A DNA stretch of 64,000 nt from JAOUEA01 sp963810945 (GTDB lineage: Bacteria > Actinomycetota > UBA4738 > HRBIN12): positions 1,364,001 to 1,428,000 of the forward strand of contig CAWEPI010000004.1 in assembly GCA_963810945.1 (NCBI GenBank), read 5' to 3'. Below the pieces are notes generated by a model. It ran no database searches, was not told the origin of the DNA, and saw only the letters and a list, made by a program, of their open reading frames with translations. Made by a program: the position numbers and the translations under genes. Below are positions 51,140 through 60,017 of the stretch, one piece after another (the first letter of the stretch is position 1; the number at the start of each line of letters is the position of its first letter).

Positions 51140-52117
51140 CTAGAGCCATCCCTGGCGCCGGAACATCACGTAGAGGGCCGCCGCGGACGCCGCCATCACG
51201 CCCAGCGCGAGCGGATAGCCGACCTGCCACCGGAGCTCGGGCATGTTGTCGAAGTTCATGCCGTAGATCCCGGCGATCAGCGTGGGCACGAGGATGATCC
51301 CCGCCCAGGCGGTGAGCTTCTTCATCACCTCGTTGAGGTGGTTCGCCACCTGGGCCACACGAACCTCGAGCATCGAGGTGAGCAGGTCGCGGATGTTGTC
51401 GACGAGCTCCACGGTGCGGATCACGTGATCGACCACGTCCCGGTAGTAGGGGGCGAGCGTCGGCGCCGCCAACGCGGGTTGCTCCTGGAGCAGATCGAGA
51501 CCTTGCCGCAAGGGCATCACGGCACGTCGCAGGCGCACGCACTCCCGCTTGAGCTTGAACAGGCGCTCCTGGACCGCGCCGACGTCCGCCGGACCGTCGT
51601 CGGTGGCGAAGATCGTGTCCTCCAGCTCGTCGGCGCGATCCTCCAGCCGCTCGACCAGGGTCAGATAGTCGTCGACGACCTCGTCGATCATGACGTACAC
51701 GGCGAAGCCGCCGCCGAGCGCGAGCAGGTCGGCCTGCCGCTCCCACCGATGCACCGCCTCGGACAGGTCGTAGCGCGCGTCGTAGCGGATCGAGACGAGG
51801 TGGCGTGGCCCCACGAGCGCGTGCACCTCGAGCTCCTCCGCCTCGTCGGCCTCCGGATCGAGGATCGGACGCAACACGACGAACGCCTGATCCCGGTAGA
51901 GCTCCACCTTCGGACGCTGATGCCGGTGCTGCAGGTCTTCCACCACGAGCGGGTGGAGCGAGAACTCGCGCTCCAACATCCCCAGGTCCTCGGGCGACGG
52001 CTCCAGGACGTCCAGCCACACGAAGGTGTGCGCATCGGCGATCACGTCGGAGAGCGTGTCGAGGTTCACGTGCTCATCGGACGGGAGGCCGTCGCGGTAG
52101 ACGTGCGCCTCGATCAT
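51140..52117 (-). CDS. corA: CorA-type magnesium/cobalt transporter
   Basis: 325 residues. Large N-terminal cytoplasmic funnel (about 1-260), long helix, and two C-terminal membrane helices. The signature selectivity motif is present as IYGMNFDNMPEL, after LTAWAGIILVPTLIAG. The N-terminal FVWLDVLEPSPEDL and HPLVVEDLQHRHQRPKVE are typical of CorA. Passive Mg2+ influx channel. TAGGCT 7 nt before ATG 52117 suggests a leaderless start, facing a divergent leaderless GNAT gene. With the MgtE-type gene at 46023 this is the second Mg2+ system in the window. Confidence 0.95.
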   Translation of the reverse strand: MIEAHVYRDGLPSDEHVNLDTLSDVIADAHTFVWLDVLEPSPEDLGMLEREFSLHPLVVEDLQHRHQRPKVELYRDQAFVVLRPILDPEADEAEELEVHALVGPRHLVSIRYDARYDLSEAVHRWERQADLLALGGGFAVYVMIDEVVDDYLTLVERLEDRADELEDTIFATDDGPADVGAVQERLFKLKRECVRLRRAVMPLRQGLDLLQEQPALAAPTLAPYYRDVVDHVIRTVELVDNIRDLLTSMLEVRVAQVANHLNEVMKKLTAWAGIILVPTLIAGIYGMNFDNMPELRWQVGYPLALGVMAASAAALYVMFRRQGWL

Positions 52118-52124
52118 GGCGCGG

Positions 52125-52151
52125 AGCCTATCCCATGGACGTGGCTAGACT
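52125..52151. promoter_or_regulatory. Divergent leaderless -10 boxes (corA and GNAT)
   Basis: In the 42-nt gap, TAGGCT (minus, 52130-52125) ends 7 nt before the corA ATG, and TAGACT (plus, 52146-52151) ends 8 nt before the GNAT ATG. The boxes face away from each other with 15 nt between, so their -35 regions overlap. Confidence 0.45.
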
Positions 52152-52159
52152 CGGACGCC

Positions 52160-52948
52160 ATGCCGGTCCCCGACCACCTGCTCCGATTCTGGCGCGCGTT
52201 CGACGCCCGCAACGGGAGCGTCCAGCCCACGTGGTGGGGCGCCGTCGTCACCGACGCGCGCTTCCCCCTCATCTGGGACGCGAACTACGCCCGCGTGGAG
52301 ACCGACGACCGAGCCCTGACGGCCGATGAGGTCGAGGCCGCGCTCCTGCCCGCTCTCGCCGAGGCAGGCGCCTCCACGGTCCACGTCGTGGGGTTCAGGC
52401 CCGAGTCTCAGGCGCCCCTGTTCGCCGAACTCGAGGCCCGCGGCCACGTCCCCGCATGGGACGTCGTGATGGAACTCGACGGCGACCTCCCCGCGACGCC
52501 TGCCCTCGTGGTCGAAGAGCTCGGGAACGGCGACGAGCTCCGGGCGGCGCGCATGGAGTCCCTCGCGCTCTTCGGGATCGACGATCCGGAGGTCCGTGCG
52601 CAACTCCTCGCGCTCGAGCGCCTCCACGGCGCTTCGAGGGCGAAGCGATGGTTCGGCGTGCGGGACGACGCGGGACTGGCCTCGACGGCGGCGCTGGCGG
52701 TGCTCGAGGGCGTCGGATTCATCGACGGCGTCGCGACCGTGGATCGCGCGCGGGGTCGCGGATACGCGAGCGCGCTGGCGGCGATCATGGCGCGGGAGGC
52801 CAGGGACGCGGGCGCGCGACACGTCTGCCTGCTCGCCGATCCGGCGGCGAGGCCCGTGATCGCGATGTACGAACGCTTGGGGTTCACGGAAGCGGGGCGG
52901 CTGCCCTCGACGAAGGCTCAGTCGTCACGGTCGGGCGGCGCCAGGTAG
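52160..52948 (+). CDS. GNAT family N-acetyltransferase
   Basis: 262 residues. The C-terminal half (about 120-255) is a GNAT domain; the acetyl-CoA loop is ATVDRARGRGYASALAAIMA, followed by HVCLLADPAARPVIAMYERL and GF, a common arrangement. The N-terminal 110 residues (LLRFWRAFDARNGS, YARVETDDRALTADEVEAAL) form a degenerate second GNAT-like half. Acceptor unknown. It converges on the NUDIX-phosphatase gene with a 31-nt tail overlap. Confidence 0.83.
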   Translation: MPVPDHLLRFWRAFDARNGSVQPTWWGAVVTDARFPLIWDANYARVETDDRALTADEVEAALLPALAEAGASTVHVVGFRPESQAPLFAELEARGHVPAWDVVMELDGDLPATPALVVEELGNGDELRAARMESLALFGIDDPEVRAQLLALERLHGASRAKRWFGVRDDAGLASTAALAVLEGVGFIDGVATVDRARGRGYASALAAIMAREARDAGARHVCLLADPAARPVIAMYERLGFTEAGRLPSTKAQSSRSGGAR

Positions 52949-53805
52949 CGAGCGGCCGTGAACAGACCCGCCTCGCGCTCCAGGACCCAGGTCGACCCCT
53001 TCTTCCAGTCGGGCGGGTCGGCCATCTCGAGCCCTCGCTCGGCGAGGTGGAGCACGACCGCCGGGACGACGTCCCCGTGGCTGCTCAACACGACCGCGCC
53101 CCCGAGGTCTCTGAGGAAGGCGATCGCGTCCGCCAGGGACGTGCCCTCGGCGAGCAACTCGGTCTCCTCCACCGGCAGGTGCCGCGCGATCGCGAGGGGC
53201 CGCACCGTCTGCACGCATCGGTCGTACGGGCTCGAGATCACCCGGTCGATGTTCCGGCCGTCGAAGAGCGCGACGAGCCCCTCGGCCTGCTGCCGCCCCT
53301 TCTTGCTGAGCGGGCGGAGCCGGTCGTCCTCGGTCCATCCCTCGCGGTCGCCGGCCTTGCCATGGCGCACGAGGTAGAGGGACCCGTCGAACGCCAAGGC
53401 CCGGCGCACCACGTCGCGGTCGTGTCGGTACGTCAGCGTCGTCATCGCCTCTTCCGGCGTGATCCAGCGCAACCGGTCCACCTCATCGTTCGGGACGAAT
53501 CCGCCGGAGGCCGGATACATGAGCCAGTAGCGCACCACCTTGGGCCTGTCCAGGTGATCGCGGTAGCGCACCTCGGCGACCTCCGGTCCGAGCTCGCATC
53601 GCAGCCCGGTCTCCTCGCGCACCTCGCGCAGCGCGGATGCCTCGTCGGACTCGCCGTGGTTCGCCTTGCCCTTCGGGAGGGTCCAGTCGTCGTAGCGTGG
53701 GCGGTGCACGACGGCGACCTCAGGACCGGACGGACCGCGGCGCCGCACCACCCCGCCTCCGGCGCGCACCTCCAGCTCGGACCCGGCGAGCTCGGGCGCG
53801 GCCAT
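52918..53805 (-). CDS. NUDIX hydrolase fused to histidine phosphatase (MutT1-like)
   Basis: 295 residues. N-terminal NUDIX domain (about 10-135) with box GKANHGESDEASALREVREE followed by TGL, and C-terminal histidine phosphatase (about 140-290) with the LYLVRHGKAGDREGW motif, the second Arg in ISSPYDRCVQTV, and SSHGDV with the second His. The same fusion in mycobacterial MutT1 acts on 8-oxo-dGTP and on diadenosine polyphosphates. In an operon after ppk1 and CYTH-CHAD, a role with polyphosphate-linked nucleotides is possible. ATG 53805 shares one base with the CYTH-CHAD stop (TGATG). An in-frame start further upstream (53868) is less likely. Confidence 0.9.
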   Translation of the reverse strand: MAAPELAGSELEVRAGGGVVRRRGPSGPEVAVVHRPRYDDWTLPKGKANHGESDEASALREVREETGLRCELGPEVAEVRYRDHLDRPKVVRYWLMYPASGGFVPNDEVDRLRWITPEEAMTTLTYRHDRDVVRRALAFDGSLYLVRHGKAGDREGWTEDDRLRPLSKKGRQQAEGLVALFDGRNIDRVISSPYDRCVQTVRPLAIARHLPVEETELLAEGTSLADAIAFLRDLGGAVVLSSHGDVVPAVVLHLAERGLEMADPPDWKKGSTWVLEREAGLFTAARYLAPPDRDD

Positions 53806-55304
53806 CACACGTGCTCCCGCCAGAACCGGACCTTCTTCGCGCGCAGCCGGCGCCAGGCCTCCGGCCACTCCGCCCGGGCTTGATCCATCGCGCGGAGCTC
53901 GATACCCGCCAGCTCACCCGCCACGAAGGCGCCACGTCCGGCCGCACCACCGGCTTGCCCCCTGAGCCACGCGATCGCCATGACCGCGTCCTGATGCTCG
54001 CCGAGCACCGTCTGGAGGTCGGCGGCCCGGTCGGCGAAGCGCGCCGCGGGCTTCCCGAAGACCGGGATCAGGCTCTCGGCCGCGTACCGCACGCGCTTGG
54101 CGCGGATCCGCGCCTGGTGCAGCTCGGCATCCGCCGAGCCCGGGCCGAGCTGGCGGCAGGTCCGCTGGAGGTGGCTCCAGGGTCCTTCCATCAGCGCCCC
54201 CATCGCGTCCCCCGCATGGGCGGCGACGACGTCGGGGAGGACGGCCGGCTCGCTCGAAGCCGCGACGACCCGGTCCACCAGCGCGAGATACCGCGGCTCG
54301 CGCATCGCCGACATCAGATCCGAGCGGGCCGCCTCGCGTTCGGTGCGGACCCGATCGAGGAGCTTCGGGGCCCCCTCGGCATCGTCATCCGGGAGCGCCT
54401 TGAGCCGCCCGCGCAGTCGCCCCCCCAGCACGTCGAGATCCCGCACCTTCCCCAGCTCGGCGCCGAGCCACCCCAACTCCTCGCGCAGATCGGCGGTCCA
54501 CTCCGGGTCGAGGAGGCTGCGGAACGTGCGGAGGTCGGAACGGATCCGACGGGTCGCCACCCGCGCCTGGTGCACGGCCTCGGGGTCCTCCCCCAGCCGC
54601 ACACCCGCGTCGAAGCGGATCATCCGCTCGGCGGAACGCGCGATGGAGCCACGGACCACGTCGAGCACCGTGCTCCGGCGACCCATGTCAGCGGGCACCA
54701 CCTCCGGAGGTTCCGCCGACAGGGGCAGCAGGGCGCGCACGAACTTCGGGACCTCGCTCCGCGATTCGGCGCCGCCGGCCGCCAGCCGTCCCGTCAGGGC
54801 GTCGAGCACCTTGTCCTCCGCGTCCGGCATGAGCTCGATCTCGATCTCCCGGAACCTCCCCGCCACGCGGCGTCCGTCGAGCACCGACACCTCGTCGTCC
54901 ACCACCTCAGCCACGTCACCATCGTCCGGCGTCGACACGATCAGACCCCGGCGGACGGTCTGGAGCCGGACCGCGAGACGGAGGGTCGACGTGCGGACGA
55001 AGGCGCGCACGAGATCCACGGCCCCCTCGGGGGGACGACCCGGGCCGGCGTCGAAGGTCCGTTCGTCGCGGTCGAACCGCCCGTCCTCCGCCGCGATCGG
55101 GAGCTTGACGGTCCAGCCTTCCCCCGTCCGGTAGCGGAGCGACGCTCCCCAACGAGCGAGCCGGAGGTCGGGTGTGTCGTAGTAGCTCGCGACGAATCGC
55201 GTCGTGCCCTCATCCCGGATCGTCGCCCCGGGGACGACCTCATCGAGGTCGGGCATCTGGAACATCGGACCGACGGAGAGCTTGACCTCCCGCTCGAGCG
55301 TCAC
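53805..55304 (-). CDS. CYTH-CHAD domain protein
   Basis: 499 residues from GTG 55304 (GTGA overlap with ppk1). N-terminal CYTH triphosphatase domain (about 1-200): LEREVKLSV has the ExExK signature, with SYYDTPDLRLARWGASLRYR and the acidic REIEIEL strand. C-terminal CHAD domain (about 220-495): the two helical repeats start HQARVATRRIRSDLRTFRSL and HQARIRAKRVRYAAESL, with the basic residues and His pairs used by CHAD to bind polyphosphate. CYTH enzymes cleave tripolyphosphate or related substrates. Placed directly behind polyphosphate kinase, it probably works at polyphosphate granules. Confidence 0.92.
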   Translation of the reverse strand: MTLEREVKLSVGPMFQMPDLDEVVPGATIRDEGTTRFVASYYDTPDLRLARWGASLRYRTGEGWTVKLPIAAEDGRFDRDERTFDAGPGRPPEGAVDLVRAFVRTSTLRLAVRLQTVRRGLIVSTPDDGDVAEVVDDEVSVLDGRRVAGRFREIEIELMPDAEDKVLDALTGRLAAGGAESRSEVPKFVRALLPLSAEPPEVVPADMGRRSTVLDVVRGSIARSAERMIRFDAGVRLGEDPEAVHQARVATRRIRSDLRTFRSLLDPEWTADLREELGWLGAELGKVRDLDVLGGRLRGRLKALPDDDAEGAPKLLDRVRTEREAARSDLMSAMREPRYLALVDRVVAASSEPAVLPDVVAAHAGDAMGALMEGPWSHLQRTCRQLGPGSADAELHQARIRAKRVRYAAESLIPVFGKPAARFADRAADLQTVLGEHQDAVMAIAWLRGQAGGAAGRGAFVAGELAGIELRAMDQARAEWPEAWRRLRAKKVRFWREHV

Positions 55305-57376
55305 CTGTCCCCCTCGGACCGTCGCACCGCGAGCTCCTGCAGGGAGCGATGCGCGTTCACGCCGCGGACGGTGGGAACCCGGTGCCACCGGGCGTCGGGG
55401 TCGAGTTCCCAGGCCAGTTCGTCGTCGTCGAGTTCGACGGCGATGAGCTCGTCGATGCGCGCCCGCAGCGCGGGGTCCTGGACCGGCGTGAGCGCCTCAA
55501 CCCGGCGGTCGAGGTTCCGCGGCATCAGATCCGCCGAGCCGATCAGGTAGTCGAAGCCGCGGGCGGGGCTGCCGAACCGGTAGACCCGCGAGTGCTCCAG
55601 GAAGCGCCCCACGAGCGAACGCACGCGGATCGATCCCGACAGGCCCTCGACGCCCGGCCGCAAGCAGCAGATCCCGCGCACCAGCAGGTCGATGCGTGTC
55701 TCCGACTGCGATGCCTCGTAGAGCGCGTCGATCAGGTCGGCATCGACGAGGCTGTTCATCTTCAAGACGATCGATCCGTCCTCGTGCTCGGCTTCGCGGT
55801 GGATCAGATCCTCCAGGCCGGGGCGCATCGTGACGGGAGCAACCAGCAGCTTCCGATACTCGCGTTGACGGCTGTAGCCCGTGAGCAGGTTGAACAGGTC
55901 CGTGAGATCCGCGCCGAGGTCGGGGTCGGACGTCAGCAACCCCATGTCCTCGTAGAGCCGTGCGGTCTTGGGGTTGTAGTTGCCTGTGCCGATGTGCGCG
56001 TAGCGGCGCACGCCCGTCTCCTCCCTGCGCACGACGAGGCAGGTCTTCGCGTGCGTCTTCAGCCCGACCACGCCGTAGACCACGTGCACGCCGGCATGCT
56101 CGAGGGCCCGGGCGAACGTGATGTTGGCCTCCTCGTCGAACCGTGCCTTCAGCTCGACGAGGGCCACCACCTGCTTGCCCGCGCCCGCGGCGCGGATCAA
56201 GGATCGGATGATCGGACTGTCCGAGGAGGTGCGGTAGAGCGTCTGCTTGATCGCGAGCACGTCGCGGTCGGCGGCCGCCTGCGCGACGAACGCCTCGACG
56301 GTCGTCGAGAACGACTCGTAGGGGTGGTGGACGAGGACGTCCCGTTCACGCAGCACGGCGAAGATATCCGGCAGACCCTCGCTCGACTGGAGCTCGAGGG
56401 GGGTCACCGGGGTCCACGGCTCGTCCTTCAGCTCGGGCCGATCGAGCTCGACGAAGAACCAGAGGCCGGCTATGTCGATCAGCCCTTCGGTGACGTAGAC
56501 CTGCGGTTCGTCGAGCCCCATCTCCCGGACCAGGAGGCTGCGCACCTCATCCGTCATGGAGGGGTCGATCTCCAAACGGATCGGCGTGGCACCCCGCTGC
56601 CGACGCTGCAGGACGGTCTCGATCGCGGCCAGGAGGTCGTCGGCCTCGTCCTCCTCGATCTCGACGTCGGCATCGCGCGTGACCCGGAACACGTGGTGCG
56701 TGACGAGGTCCATACCGGGGAAGAGCTGGTCGAGGTGGGCCGCGATCACCTGCTCGAGGGGGACGAACCGCTCACCGTCGGGTAGCGCGGTGAACCGAGG
56801 GAGCAGCGGCGGCACCTTCACCCGAGCGAAGCGACGCACGCCCGTGATCGGATCACGCACGACGGCGGCGAGGTTGAGCGAGAGGTTCGAGATGTAGGGG
56901 AACGGGTGGGCCGGATCGACGGACAGCGGGGTCAGCACGGGGAAGATCCGCTCGCGGAAGCGGCGCCCCAGGAAGCCCTTGTCGTCGTCGTCGAGCTGGT
57001 CCCAGTCGACGAGACGGACCCGCTCCTTCTCGAGCGCGGGTTTCAACTCCCCCAACCAGGCGCCCTCGGCGCGCGCGAGGAGCTCCACCACGCGGCGCCG
57101 GACCGCCTCGAGCTGCTCGTGGGGCGTCATGCCGTCGGGGGTCGTGGCGATCACCCCCGCCTCCACCTGCTCCACCAGCCCGGAGACGCGGATCTGGTAG
57201 AACTCGTCGAGGTTGCTCGCGAAGATCGAGAGGAACTTCACCCGCTCCAGGAGCGGTCGCTCGGGGTCTTCGGCGAGCGCCAGCACGCGCGCATCGAACT
57301 CGAGCCAGGAGAGCTCACGGTTGATGAAGCGGTGAGCCGCAGGTGCGGACGGCGCGGGGAAGGGCTCGTCAGTCAT
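55301..57376 (-). CDS. ppk1: Polyphosphate kinase 1
   Basis: 691 residues, standard PPK1. Reversibly transfers the ATP gamma-phosphate to a polyphosphate chain. Order: N domain (FINRELSWLEFDARVL), head domain (FPYISNLSLNLAAV), C1 and C2 catalytic domains with VHHPYESFSTTVEAFV, IKQTLYRTSSDSPI, VALVELKARFDEEANI, TH-AK in VVGLKTHAKTCLVVR, and YAHIGTGNYNPKTARLYED with the phospho-His. ATG 57376 has AAGGGG 6 nt upstream; the upstream reading with no homology is rejected. First gene of a three-gene operon (ppk1, CYTH-CHAD, NUDIX-phosphatase). Divergent from a DUF47 gene. Confidence 0.97.
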   Translation of the reverse strand: MTDEPFPAPSAPAAHRFINRELSWLEFDARVLALAEDPERPLLERVKFLSIFASNLDEFYQIRVSGLVEQVEAGVIATTPDGMTPHEQLEAVRRRVVELLARAEGAWLGELKPALEKERVRLVDWDQLDDDDKGFLGRRFRERIFPVLTPLSVDPAHPFPYISNLSLNLAAVVRDPITGVRRFARVKVPPLLPRFTALPDGERFVPLEQVIAAHLDQLFPGMDLVTHHVFRVTRDADVEIEEDEADDLLAAIETVLQRRQRGATPIRLEIDPSMTDEVRSLLVREMGLDEPQVYVTEGLIDIAGLWFFVELDRPELKDEPWTPVTPLELQSSEGLPDIFAVLRERDVLVHHPYESFSTTVEAFVAQAAADRDVLAIKQTLYRTSSDSPIIRSLIRAAGAGKQVVALVELKARFDEEANITFARALEHAGVHVVYGVVGLKTHAKTCLVVRREETGVRRYAHIGTGNYNPKTARLYEDMGLLTSDPDLGADLTDLFNLLTGYSRQREYRKLLVAPVTMRPGLEDLIHREAEHEDGSIVLKMNSLVDADLIDALYEASQSETRIDLLVRGICCLRPGVEGLSGSIRVRSLVGRFLEHSRVYRFGSPARGFDYLIGSADLMPRNLDRRVEALTPVQDPALRARIDELIAVELDDDELAWELDPDARWHRVPTVRGVNAHRSLQELAVRRSEGDR

Positions 57377-57501
57377 GGCAGGCCCCTTATCGTAGAGGGC
57401 CAGCCGCCTTGCCCGCAATGACGGGGTTCCCCGGGGCGTGACGGGCGGTCCCGGCTCTGCCAGGATGGCCGTCGCACGCGGCGCCAGCCCAGGAGGGACG
57501 A

Positions 57502-58125
57502 GTGAAGCTCAAGGTATCGCAGCGACCCGACGTGTTCTTCGACCTCTTCGAGGAGTCAGGCGCCAACCTCCTGGCGGCCACCGGTGAGCTCCGGGAGATG
57601 GTGCACGACTACACGGACATCGAGCTCAAGGCCCGTCGCATCCAAGAACGCGAGCACGAGGGCGACGAGGTGACGCACGCCATCATCCGCAAGCTCAACA
57701 CCACGTTCGTCACGCCCATGGACCGCGAGGACATCTACCAGCTCGCGACGGCGCTGGACGACGTGATGGATTTCGTGGAGGCCGTCGCGGACATCTTCGT
57801 GCTGCACAACATCGAAGCCCCGCTTCCCGAGATGCTGGAACAGGTCGACGTCCTGCAACGTGCCGCGGAGCAGACGGCCCAGGCGCTCGGGGCATTCCGC
57901 AACATGCGCCGGGAACAGCTCGAGCCCTACTGGGTCGAGATCAACTCCCTGGAGAACGAGGGCGACCAGCTGTTCCGCAGGGCGGTGGCGGGCCTGTTCT
58001 CCGGCGACCACCGCGCGATGGACGTCCTGCGCTGGAAAGAGGTCATCGAGACGCTCGAAGAGGCGCTCGATGGGCTCGAGAACGTCGCGAACGTGATCGA
58101 GTCGGTCGTGCTCAAGCACGCCTGA
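57502..58125 (+). CDS. DUF47 family (PhoU-like) protein
   Basis: 207 residues, all-helical PhoU-related family that usually accompanies Pit-type phosphate transporters. Typical segments: FFDLFEESGANLLAATGEL, RIQEREHEGDEVTHAI, FVTPMDREDIYQLATALDD, INSLENEGDQLFRRAV, LRWKEVIETLEEALDG and NVANVIESVVLKHA. GTG 57502 follows AGGAGGGACGA. It stands apart from the pit operon here (the other DUF47 at 59345 is coupled to pit) and is divergent from ppk1, so a link with polyphosphate is possible. Convergent with a small membrane protein gene 12 nt away. Confidence 0.92.
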   Translation: MKLKVSQRPDVFFDLFEESGANLLAATGELREMVHDYTDIELKARRIQEREHEGDEVTHAIIRKLNTTFVTPMDREDIYQLATALDDVMDFVEAVADIFVLHNIEAPLPEMLEQVDVLQRAAEQTAQALGAFRNMRREQLEPYWVEINSLENEGDQLFRRAVAGLFSGDHRAMDVLRWKEVIETLEEALDGLENVANVIESVVLKHA

Positions 58126-58137
58126 GGAGGAGGGCCG

Positions 58138-58362
58138 TCAGTCCATCGGTGAGCGAGGGGCCCGATCCTTCCCCTCGCCCGGCTCGAGTGGTGTGATCTT
58201 CACGAGCGAGCGTTCCTCGAGGAAGAGCATCACGGCCCAGAAGAAGCCGAGGCCCGCCCCGAGGAGGTTCACCCATCGGTACTGGGCCGGCGTGGGATCG
58301 AGCATGATGAGGCACAGCACCGCGAGCGCGGCGAAGAACAGCGGTCGTCGCCCGATCCTCAT
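58138..58362 (-). CDS. Small two-helix membrane protein downstream of pit
   Basis: 74 residues. Two hydrophobic segments, PLFFAALAVLCLIML and WVNLLGAGLGFFWAVMLFLE, with a charged C terminus. No family recognised. Its ATG overlaps the pit stop (ATGA), so it is the third gene of DUF47-pit-small protein and probably sits with the transporter in the membrane. Confidence 0.75.
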   Translation of the reverse strand: MRIGRRPLFFAALAVLCLIMLDPTPAQYRWVNLLGAGLGFFWAVMLFLEERSLVKITPLEPGEGKDRAPRSPMD

Positions 58363-59348
58363 GACATCCCCTTGAACGGAAGGTACACCAGGTAGCTGAT
58401 CACGAACGCGCCGGGGATCGTGAGGATCCAGGCCCACACGACCCGCTGCGCGATGCCCCAGCGCACGGCGGACAGGCGCTGCGTGGTGCCGACACCCACG
58501 ATGGCGCCCGAGATCGTGTGGGTCGTCGACACGGGGATGCCTGCGAACGTGTTGGCCATGATCGTGACGGCGGCCGCGCTCTCGGCCGCCATCCCCTGGG
58601 CCGGCTGGATCTTCGTGATCTTCGAGCCCATCGTGTGCACGATGCGCCATCCGCCGAACAGCGTCCCCAGGGCGATCGCCGTGTGCGCGCTGAGGACCAC
58701 CCAGATCGGCACGCCCTCGGACTTCGTGACCAGACCGTTCGCGATCAGCAACGCGAAGATCACCCCCATCGTCTTCTGCGCGTCGTTGGCGCCGTGCGCG
58801 AGGCTGAACGCGGACGCGGAGAAGAGCTGCCCCACCCGGAACCCTCGATGGAGCCGTTCCTGGCGCTTCGCCCGATGGAAGAGCCAGTAGATCGCCACCA
58901 TGAACGTGAACGCGAGCAGCAGGCCCAGGACCGGCGAGAGCACGATGAACACGGCGATCTTCTGGAACTCCGATGCCACGAGCGCTCCCCACCCCGCCTT
59001 TGCGACCGCCGCTCCCGCCATCGCTCCCACCAGCGCGTGCGAGGAGGAGGTCGGCAACCCGAAGTACCAGGTGATGATGTCCCACGCGATGGCCCCGATC
59101 AGGCCCGCGAAGATCACCCGGTTGTCGAAGACGCCGGGCTTGACGGTGCTCGCGATCGTGTCGGCGACCTTGGTCCCGAACACGAGGAAGGCCACGAAGT
59201 TGAAGAACGCCGCCCAGGCCACCGCCTGGCGAGGGGAGAGCACGCGTGTGGACACGACGGTGGCGATGGAGTTCGCGGCATCGTGGAACCCGTTGAAGAA
59301 GTCGAACGCGAGGGCGATCGCGATGATCAGAGCGATGGCGATCGTCAT
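58359..59348 (-). CDS. pit: Inorganic phosphate transporter, Pit family
   Basis: 329 residues with about ten helices in two inverted PHO4 repeats. Signature motifs: FDFFNGFHDAANSIATVVSTRVLSP begins repeat 1 (GFHDAANSIAT), LPTSSSHALVGAM is the first pore loop; FSLAHGANDAQKTMGV and GIPVSTTHTISGAIVGVG are the matching parts of repeat 2. Low-affinity, proton-coupled phosphate (metal-phosphate) uptake. ATG overlaps the DUF47 stop, and a PHO box lies upstream of that gene, so this low-affinity system may be phosphate regulated here. Confidence 0.96.
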   Translation of the reverse strand: MTIAIALIIAIALAFDFFNGFHDAANSIATVVSTRVLSPRQAVAWAAFFNFVAFLVFGTKVADTIASTVKPGVFDNRVIFAGLIGAIAWDIITWYFGLPTSSSHALVGAMAGAAVAKAGWGALVASEFQKIAVFIVLSPVLGLLLAFTFMVAIYWLFHRAKRQERLHRGFRVGQLFSASAFSLAHGANDAQKTMGVIFALLIANGLVTKSEGVPIWVVLSAHTAIALGTLFGGWRIVHTMGSKITKIQPAQGMAAESAAAVTIMANTFAGIPVSTTHTISGAIVGVGTTQRLSAVRWGIAQRVVWAWILTIPGAFVISYLVYLPFKGMS

Positions 59349-59962
59349 GCGAACTTCAGCACCACGGACTCGAGGGTGTTGGCGATGTCCTCACAGCGAT
59401 CGACGGCGCCCTCGACCTCGTGCAGGAGGTCCTTCCACATCAGGACCTCGAGCGGTCGGTAGTCCCCCGAGTACAGGGCGGCCACACCGCGCCGATACAC
59501 CCAATCCCCCTCGTGCTCCAGGCGCTTCACCTCGCCGATCGCACGCTCGAGCCCGCGGAAATGGCGGAGGTCGCGCACGGCCACCGCCACGGAGGTGCTC
59601 ACGCGCCTGAGCACGTCGACCAACAGGACGAACTGGGGCAGCGGCTCATGGACGCGCAGGAGGACGAGCAGATCGGCGAGCGCCTCTTCCGCGTCGAGGA
59701 CGTCGTCCAGGGATGACGCGAGCGTGTGGATGTCCTTGCGGTCGAACGGGACGACGAACGTCGTGTTCAGCAGGTTCAGGATCTGATGGGTCAGGTCGTC
59801 CCCGTGGTGCTCGAGATCGCGGATCCGGCCCGCATATCGCTCGGCGTTGGGGAGGTCGTTCAGCATGGCCGTGAGGTCGACAGCGCCCCTCACGATGCCG
59901 TCGGCCTGGCGGTCGAACAGGTCGAAGAACGCCAATTCTCGTGGGATGACCTGGAACGGCAC
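59345..59962 (-). CDS. DUF47 family Pit-accessory protein
   Basis: 205 residues, PhoU-like helices: ELAFFDLFDRQADGIVRGAV, RIRDLEHHGDDLTHQI, NTTFVVPFDRKDIHTLASSL, RLEHEGDWVYRRGVAALY and DIANTLESVVLKFA. The conserved acidic/His positions (HHGDD, EHEGD) suggest metal binding. Start GTG 59962 has GAGGAG 6 nt upstream. Its stop overlaps the pit ATG. It is a paralogue of the gene at 57502-58125. First gene after a PHO box, so probably induced under phosphate limitation together with pit. Confidence 0.93.
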   Translation of the reverse strand: MPFQVIPRELAFFDLFDRQADGIVRGAVDLTAMLNDLPNAERYAGRIRDLEHHGDDLTHQILNLLNTTFVVPFDRKDIHTLASSLDDVLDAEEALADLLVLLRVHEPLPQFVLLVDVLRRVSTSVAVAVRDLRHFRGLERAIGEVKRLEHEGDWVYRRGVAALYSGDYRPLEVLMWKDLLHEVEGAVDRCEDIANTLESVVLKFA

Positions 59963-60017
59963 GTCAGTCTCCTCGGACCCGGCGCATGGCCGAGCGAAGG
60001 TACCGGCCGAGGCCTGA

